A stretch of DNA of 64,000 bases, from NCBI RefSeq assembly GCF_006438915.1, contig NZ_RCZE01000009.1, positions 1-64,000 of the forward strand. Direction: 5' to 3'. The notes beneath the pieces were generated by a model that had not been told where the DNA came from, did no database searches, and saw only the letters and a list, made by a program, of their open reading frames with translations. Source of the stretch: Pseudomonas arsenicoxydans (GTDB taxonomy: Bacteria > Pseudomonadota > Gammaproteobacteria > Pseudomonadales > Pseudomonadaceae). Positions 59,580 through 64,000 of the stretch are shown here, in pieces. The translations under genes were made by a program, and so were the position numbers. Position 1 is the first letter of the stretch, and every line of letters begins with the position of its first letter.

Positions 59580-60302
59580 TTAGGAGTGACGCGAGCCGTC
59601 AAACCACTCCAGTGCCGTGCGCCAGATGCAGATCCCCAAAAAATACGCCGACATCAGCAACCAAAGCCCCATCACCATCGGGTTGATGACCGGATGATTG
59701 ATCACCAGGGACAGACTGCACAGCAGCCAGATCGCCGTCACGGCGATGTTGATCGGCATGAAGCGGCGCACGCGAAACGGGTGCAGGAACTTCATCCGGG
59801 TCACGGTCAGCAAGGCCAGTCCGATGACAGTGAGCAAGGTGATCCACGGCGACGGCGCGATGATGTACAGGCACAGCGCAACCACGTTCCACGCCGCCGG
59901 AAAGCCCTGGAAGTAGTTGTCTTTGCTCTTCATGTTGACGTTGCAGAAGCAAAACAGCGACGACACCAGAATCAGCGACACGGTCAGCAGCAGCGTGTAG
60001 TCCGGCAGCGGGATGTAGCGATAGATGAACAGCGCCGGGATAAACACATAGGTCAGGTAGTCGATCACCAGGTCCAGGATCGAGCCATCGAAACTGGGCA
60101 GCACCGATTGCACATTGACCTTGCGCGCGAGTGCGCCGTCCAGCCCGTCGACGATCAGCGCGACGCCCAGCCACAGCAGGCAGTGGGTCGGCTGGTTTTC
60201 CAGCAGGGCCAGGGTGGCGAGGAAGGCGGTCACCACGCCGGTGGCGGTAAAACCATGGGCGCCCCATGCTTTGAGCCTGGCAATGTGTACGGTCGAAATC
60301 AC
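59580..60302 (-). CDS. pcs: Phosphatidylcholine synthase (Pcs)
   Basis: The 240-residue membrane enzyme has the CDP-alcohol phosphotransferase motif as DGLDGALARK (about 52-61), then SFDGSILDLVIDYLTY (about 69-84), with the two Asp pairs that bind metal. Pcs joins choline to CDP-diacylglycerol to give phosphatidylcholine. The start is GTG 60302, preceded by TGGAGAACGCC; with it the protein begins MISTVHIARLKAWGAHGFTA, as in other pseudomonads. The frame stays open to an ATG at 60365. Confidence 0.9.
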   Translation of the reverse strand: MISTVHIARLKAWGAHGFTATGVVTAFLATLALLENQPTHCLLWLGVALIVDGLDGALARKVNVQSVLPSFDGSILDLVIDYLTYVFIPALFIYRYIPLPDYTLLLTVSLILVSSLFCFCNVNMKSKDNYFQGFPAAWNVVALCLYIIAPSPWITLLTVIGLALLTVTRMKFLHPFRVRRFMPINIAVTAIWLLCSLSLVINHPVINPMVMGLWLLMSAYFLGICIWRTALEWFDGSRHS

Positions 60303-60585
60303 GGGGGCGTTCTCCAGAAAGTGAAGCAAGCCTGTTATCACCCCTTCAAGTGGGGGTGTCGGCAAACCGGGTCGGGTAGCAGGTATCGACCGGGAATCCG
60401 GGGATAAGGTTCACCGTCTATAAATCTTAGCTGCATGGCAAGAAAATACCCCGGATGAAATCCGTCGGTCGAGGAAAAACGGACGCCGGTGCCCAGTCTG
60501 ATTTCAGCAGCCCAACGGTGTTGGCGCATTGGTCGGCGAGGACTATCGTTGCCTGACTTAATTACTTTTTGATGAGGACGTCGTC

Positions 60586-61311
60586 ATGAACACCAGCGAT
60601 CTGCTTGAACAGTTATTGCGGGCCGGCCAAGGCTCGATGAGGCAACAGGGCGGCGGCAGCGCGTCGTCTCAGGATCCGCTCGGTGGACTTGGCGGCTTGC
60701 TGGGTGGCCTGATGGGCGGTGGGAGCGGTTCAAGTGCTGGCGGCGGCCTGGGCGGCTTGCTCGGTGGTTTGCTCGGCGGCGGTTCACCTACGGGCGGTTC
60801 GACCCAGACTCGCTCCGGTGGCGGCACCAACTATGCGGCCCTGGCGTCTTTGGGAATGATGGCATTTCAGGCGTATCAGGCCTGGCAGCGCAGTCAGGCC
60901 TCGGCCCCGCAACAGGCGCCGCGCACGGTGGATCTGTTGTCCGGCCCGGACGTCGAGGATCACAGCCATGCGGTGTTGCGTGCCTTGATTGCGGCGGCAA
61001 AGGCCGATGGCCAGATCGATGACGCCGAAAAGCAGATGATCAGCTCTGAAATCGGCAAACACACCGATGACCCGGACCTTCAACAATGGCTGGATGAAGA
61101 GGTCGCCCGACCGCTGGATGCCAACGATGTAGCGCTGTCGGCAACCAACGATCCGGCTATTGCGGCGGAAATGTACCTGGCCAGTGTGATGCTGGTGAAT
61201 GATCAGGGGGAGGCTGAGCGTAACTATCTGGATGAGCTGGCGGTGGCGCTGAAGATAGAGCCTGAATTGCAGGTGCATCTGGAGCAGCAGGCCAAGGGTG
61301 GTGTGGCCTGA
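60586..61311 (+). CDS. DUF533/TerB-like protein with Gly-rich N-terminal region
   Basis: The 241 residues have a Gly-rich low-complexity segment at about 32-80, a hydrophobic stretch (YAALASLGMMAFQAYQAW) and a C-terminal TerB-like helical domain (ALIAAAKADGQIDDAEKQMI...). It resembles DUF533/YebE, a membrane-associated protein of unknown function. A GGACGTCGTC ribosome region precedes the ATG. It stands alone; the 283-base gap before it shows no gene. Confidence 0.85.
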   Translation: MNTSDLLEQLLRAGQGSMRQQGGGSASSQDPLGGLGGLLGGLMGGGSGSSAGGGLGGLLGGLLGGGSPTGGSTQTRSGGGTNYAALASLGMMAFQAYQAWQRSQASAPQQAPRTVDLLSGPDVEDHSHAVLRALIAAAKADGQIDDAEKQMISSEIGKHTDDPDLQQWLDEEVARPLDANDVALSATNDPAIAAEMYLASVMLVNDQGEAERNYLDELAVALKIEPELQVHLEQQAKGGVA

Positions 61312-61340
61312 CACAAAAGCTGTTTTGTCCATGAAATTGC

Positions 61341-61424
61341 TACCGCGAGCAGGCTCACTCCTACATTTGACCGCGTGCTTCAGGTAGAACTCGGTCGAAT
61401 GTGGGCGCGGGCTTGCTCGCGAAA
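61341..61424. repeat. Degenerate REP-type inverted repeat pair
   Basis: TACCGCGAGCAGGCTCACTC and GTGGGCGCGGGCTTGCTCGC are imperfect arms of the same class as the others, with several mismatches. Confidence 0.65.
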
Positions 61425-61461
61425 GAACGATAACGCGGTCAACCGGCTTGCCCGAAACCAG

Positions 61462-61893
61462 TCACACCAAAAACGTAACGTCATACGCCTCGGCAATCTC
61501 CAGTATCCGCGGCAAATCCTCCGGCACCCGCAACCGATCCATCGCCGCAAAGAACTGCCCACCCCGCGGATCTGACACCACACCAATCATTTTCGCCGTC
61601 TGGCTGATGTTCTTGTAAGCATGGATCGCCCCGCCGGGAATATGCACATACCCCCCGGCAGAGACCCTGTTGGACACGCCTGCCACCGTCACTTCAACCT
61701 GACCGTCGACCACATAAAACGCCTCGTCCCACGGGTGAAAGTGCAGCGGTGGCCCTCCCCCTTGCACGCCTTCCTGAATGTGCATCTCAAAAGGTTTGCT
61801 CAGATCACCGCCGGCCAGAATCGTGATCGTCTCGCCGACGACATTCACCGGTGCCGGCGATGTGGCCGACTCGATGACATGAACCGTTCGCAT
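61462..61893 (-). CDS. Cupin-domain protein
   Basis: The 143 residues form a single cupin with LHFHPWDEAFYVVDGQVEVTV (motif 1: HxH, Glu, Gly; about 51-71) and AGGYVHIPGGAIHAYKN (motif 2 with the last His; about 78-95). It probably binds a divalent metal and acts as a small-molecule dioxygenase or isomerase, but the ligand is unknown. ATG 61893 follows GGGAG. The frame continues upstream by 120 codons without similarity. Confidence 0.88.
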   Translation of the reverse strand: MRTVHVIESATSPAPVNVVGETITILAGGDLSKPFEMHIQEGVQGGGPPLHFHPWDEAFYVVDGQVEVTVAGVSNRVSAGGYVHIPGGAIHAYKNISQTAKMIGVVSDPRGGQFFAAMDRLRVPEDLPRILEIAEAYDVTFLV

Positions 61894-62087
61894 GATTGCT
61901 CTCCCAAGGATGAACCCGCACCTGTTGAGTATATTCACTCGCCGGCCTGTCGCTGCCCGGGCCACAGGGCCGTCTGTCCGGGCAATTTCAACGCCGATTG
62001 AATTTTTCTCCGGCGCCATCGCTCTGCTGATGTAGAGACGTGCTGCTTCAACGTCCTGCCACTGGCCATAGACCGAGAGATGCGCCC

Positions 62088-63464
62088 ATGACTGCCCTGA
62101 CACGACTTCAATCCCGGCCTGCCCATGAGCAGGCGTTCTCTGCCGCCGGCAGCCTGATGCAAACCTACGAGCAATTGCTGCTGGGCGACAATGCTCAGCC
62201 ACTGGCCCGAACCTTTCTGCAGGCACAACTTCAGCAAGCTGCGGACCTGCCACAGGAGATGCCTGAAGACCTGTCGGCCCTGCAATGTTTCGTCGAACAG
62301 CACTTTGCCGAAGTGGCTCGCCAATACGCTGACTACCTCAAAGCCCGTAAAGCAGGGGGCGGGCGGCAGTTCTTCAGCAACAAGGCTCACGCCCTGTTTT
62401 TCCTGCAAGCCGTCGCCCCGACCAAGCTGGTGGACGGCGCGTGGCTTTACGGGTTGCTGCAACACTGGCGCGACCCGCGTTTCGACGGGCTGATGTGCAC
62501 CTATCTGGAAGAACTGGGCGATGGCAACCCGGCGCAGAATCATGTGGTGATTTATCGCAGACTGCTGGCCGAGCTGGGCTTGCAGGACAGCGGTGTCATC
62601 GCCGACGAGCATTACCTGCAAGGCGCGATCCAGTTGGCGTTGGGTGAGTGCGCAGATGAATTTTTACCCGAGGTGATCGGCTACAACCTGGGTTATGAAC
62701 AACTGCCGCTGCATCTGTTGATCAGCGCCTATGAACTGGCCGAGCTCGGCATCGATCCCTATTACTTCACCCTGCACGTGACCATCGACAACGCCAGCAC
62801 CGGCCATGCGCACAAAGCGGTGCAGTCGGTGTCGCAACTGATGCCACTGGAAGGCGATCGCGACGAATTTCTGCGGCGGGTCGCGTTGGGCTATCGGCTG
62901 AATGATCTGGGGCAGGGCAGTCGGGCAATCATCGAGTCGTTCGACCTCTACGGCGAAGTGCTGAGCATGCTGGAACGCAAACGCCCGTTCGGCCAGCACA
63001 TGCATTCCGACTACTGCCGTTTCGAAGGCCAGACCGTCAATCAATGGTTATCGGTGCCAGAGCAGTTGCCGGGCTTTCTCACCGCCCTGGAAAACAAGGG
63101 CTGGATCAAGCGTCACCAGGATCCGCAGGCCAGCCGTTTCTGGCAGTTGATCGAGGGTGACGGCGCGGCGATGTTTGGGGTGTTCAGCCCTTATGAAAAA
63201 CAACTGCTGCACGACTGGATAGCCGGCGAGTGGACGCCTGAGTGCCCGCCACCTGCCTATCGCCGCAGCAATCAAGACGCCGTGGAACCCGTATTACCGC
63301 TCAGCGATCCGGATGTCCAGAGCCTGCAATCGGCATTAAAGGGGCGGGCCGCTGCCGAGCAGATGCAGGTGTTGATCCCGTGGCTGTCGGCGCAGCGCCA
63401 TTCCCATCCCGCCGGCCTGCTGGCCACGCGCCTATTCATCGAGCTCAAGTCCAGCCTTCGGTAA
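62088..63464 (+). CDS. Heme-oxygenase-like, iron-containing redox enzyme family protein
   Basis: The 458-residue all-helical protein resembles the iron-containing redox (heme-oxygenase-like diiron oxidase) family, with CTYLEELGDGNPAQNHVVIYRRLLAELG and GYEQLPLHLLISAYELAELGIDPYYFTLHVTIDN. The Glu and His in these segments are candidate iron ligands. Members oxidise amino acids or fatty acids in natural-product pathways. A GAGAGATGC ribosome context precedes the ATG. It lies 11 bases before a methyltransferase gene, and the two look like one operon running off the window. Confidence 0.8.
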   Translation: MTALTRLQSRPAHEQAFSAAGSLMQTYEQLLLGDNAQPLARTFLQAQLQQAADLPQEMPEDLSALQCFVEQHFAEVARQYADYLKARKAGGGRQFFSNKAHALFFLQAVAPTKLVDGAWLYGLLQHWRDPRFDGLMCTYLEELGDGNPAQNHVVIYRRLLAELGLQDSGVIADEHYLQGAIQLALGECADEFLPEVIGYNLGYEQLPLHLLISAYELAELGIDPYYFTLHVTIDNASTGHAHKAVQSVSQLMPLEGDRDEFLRRVALGYRLNDLGQGSRAIIESFDLYGEVLSMLERKRPFGQHMHSDYCRFEGQTVNQWLSVPEQLPGFLTALENKGWIKRHQDPQASRFWQLIEGDGAAMFGVFSPYEKQLLHDWIAGEWTPECPPPAYRRSNQDAVEPVLPLSDPDVQSLQSALKGRAAAEQMQVLIPWLSAQRHSHPAGLLATRLFIELKSSLR

Positions 63465-63475
63465 AGGAGCCTTTC

Positions 63476-64000
63476 ATGAATCAGGAAGTACACATGGACG
63501 CTGCGGATCTGGCGTTGCTGCAACTGGGGCGCCGTTTGCAAGCTGACGGCTATCGATTCATCACGCCAACGCCGCTGACGCATCAGCGTGTGCTTGATCG
63601 TTCCTTCGGACGACAGGCCCAGACCCTGCGCGATGTATTCGGTTGGTCCCAGCCGTTCGAGCCGGGCCTGTTGCCAGCGGCTGAGCAACTTCAGTTGGAA
63701 CAGGCTGGCATGCTCGAAGCCAGCAACGGCCACCTGAAAAGCCGGGTACGCTGGTCGAGCCTGGATGATCTGCTGTTCGTGCATTCCGCCTTTCCCACCG
63801 ACGCAGCGGACGCGGTGTTTTTCGGTCCGGACACCTACCGGTTTGCGCAACTGATTCATGCCCATCTGCAACAGGACTTCGCGCCGATCCGCCGTGCCGT
63901 GGACATCGGTTGTGGTGCCGGTGTCGGCGCAATAGTGATTGCCCGCGCCCGCCGTGAAGCCGAGGTACTGGCCTTGGACATCAACCCGGCAGCGCTGCGC
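63476..64000 (+). CDS. Class I SAM-dependent methyltransferase, N-terminal part (truncated at window end)
   Basis: The visible 175 residues show a helical lead (about 1-135) and the start of a class I methyltransferase domain with AVDIGCGAGVGAIVIARARREAEVLALDINPAAL (SAM loop). This resembles PrmC/HemK-type methyltransferases or small-molecule relatives. An AAAGGAG site precedes the ATG. The C-terminus lies outside the window. It follows the heme-oxygenase-like gene by 11 bases. Confidence 0.85.
   Translation, partial: MNQEVHMDAADLALLQLGRRLQADGYRFITPTPLTHQRVLDRSFGRQAQTLRDVFGWSQPFEPGLLPAAEQLQLEQAGMLEASNGHLKSRVRWSSLDDLLFVHSAFPTDAADAVFFGPDTYRFAQLIHAHLQQDFAPIRRAVDIGCGAGVGAIVIARARREAEVLALDINPAALR

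Overview
The window looks like a chromosome segment from a Pseudomonas of the P. fluorescens group. The evidence is high GC, a Pseudomonas-type gene set (HglS-type 2-oxoadipate dioxygenase, AruF/AruG, CobF, FtrA, DhcA/DhcB, phosphatidylcholine synthase) and fourteen REP-type inverted repeat pairs between genes, most built on the core GTGGGAGCGGGCTTGCTCGC or on TGTGGCGAGGGAGCTTGC. No rRNA, tRNA, CRISPR array or origin was recognised.

Positions 1-12617 form an accessory region. The left edge is the end of an IS66-family element joined to an IS4-family transposase remnant. A type VI secretion effector island follows on the minus strand: hcp, vgrG, an M15-type peptidase-like effector, a small lipoprotein, a DUF4123 adaptor, a 1644-residue Rhs protein with an EndoU-like toxin tip, and its presumed immunity gene. 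Beyond this lie three further small AT-rich genes, one of them Imm50-like. They are separated by copies of a repeat (AATAAATCCGTCCC or its complement) that is a perfect hairpin in one place, which suggests a stockpile of orphan immunity cassettes.

Positions 13033-21186 are mostly core genes: a DJ-1/PfpI protein, HglS, a hydrolase and Baeyer-Villiger-like monooxygenase pair, a MASE2-GGDEF cyclase and a secreted M20 peptidase. A small DUF3077-like gene follows a strongly structured 5' leader. Positions 21312-30843 hold an oxaloacetate decarboxylase-like enzyme, an unrecognised four-gene operon, aruF/aruG with an RpiR regulator, a phosphatase-cobF pair, and ftrA facing a rhodanese. The four-gene operon has two paralogous small peptides flanking a beta/alpha-repeat protein and a cupin-like protein, with its own promoter and terminator. 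It is the best candidate here for an undescribed system.

Positions 31035-48746 are metabolic and transport genes: a periplasmic amino-acid binding protein, an M14-like deacylase, GST, a YddG-type exporter, MntH, the dhcA-dhcB-thiolase operon with its LysR regulator, a sirtuin and a methyltransferase.

Positions 49055-56755 look like one regulon. A formamidase-like gene, a DUF692-DUF2063 pair, an OmpR/EnvZ-type two-component system, two small secreted proteins and a DipZ-like thiol-redox protein share TGTATC-N4-TGTATC type sites. The remainder holds an AraC regulator, a DUF4242 protein, methyltransferases, DUF488, phosphatidylcholine synthase (GTG start), a DUF533 protein, a cupin and, at the right edge, a heme-oxygenase-like protein with a truncated methyltransferase.
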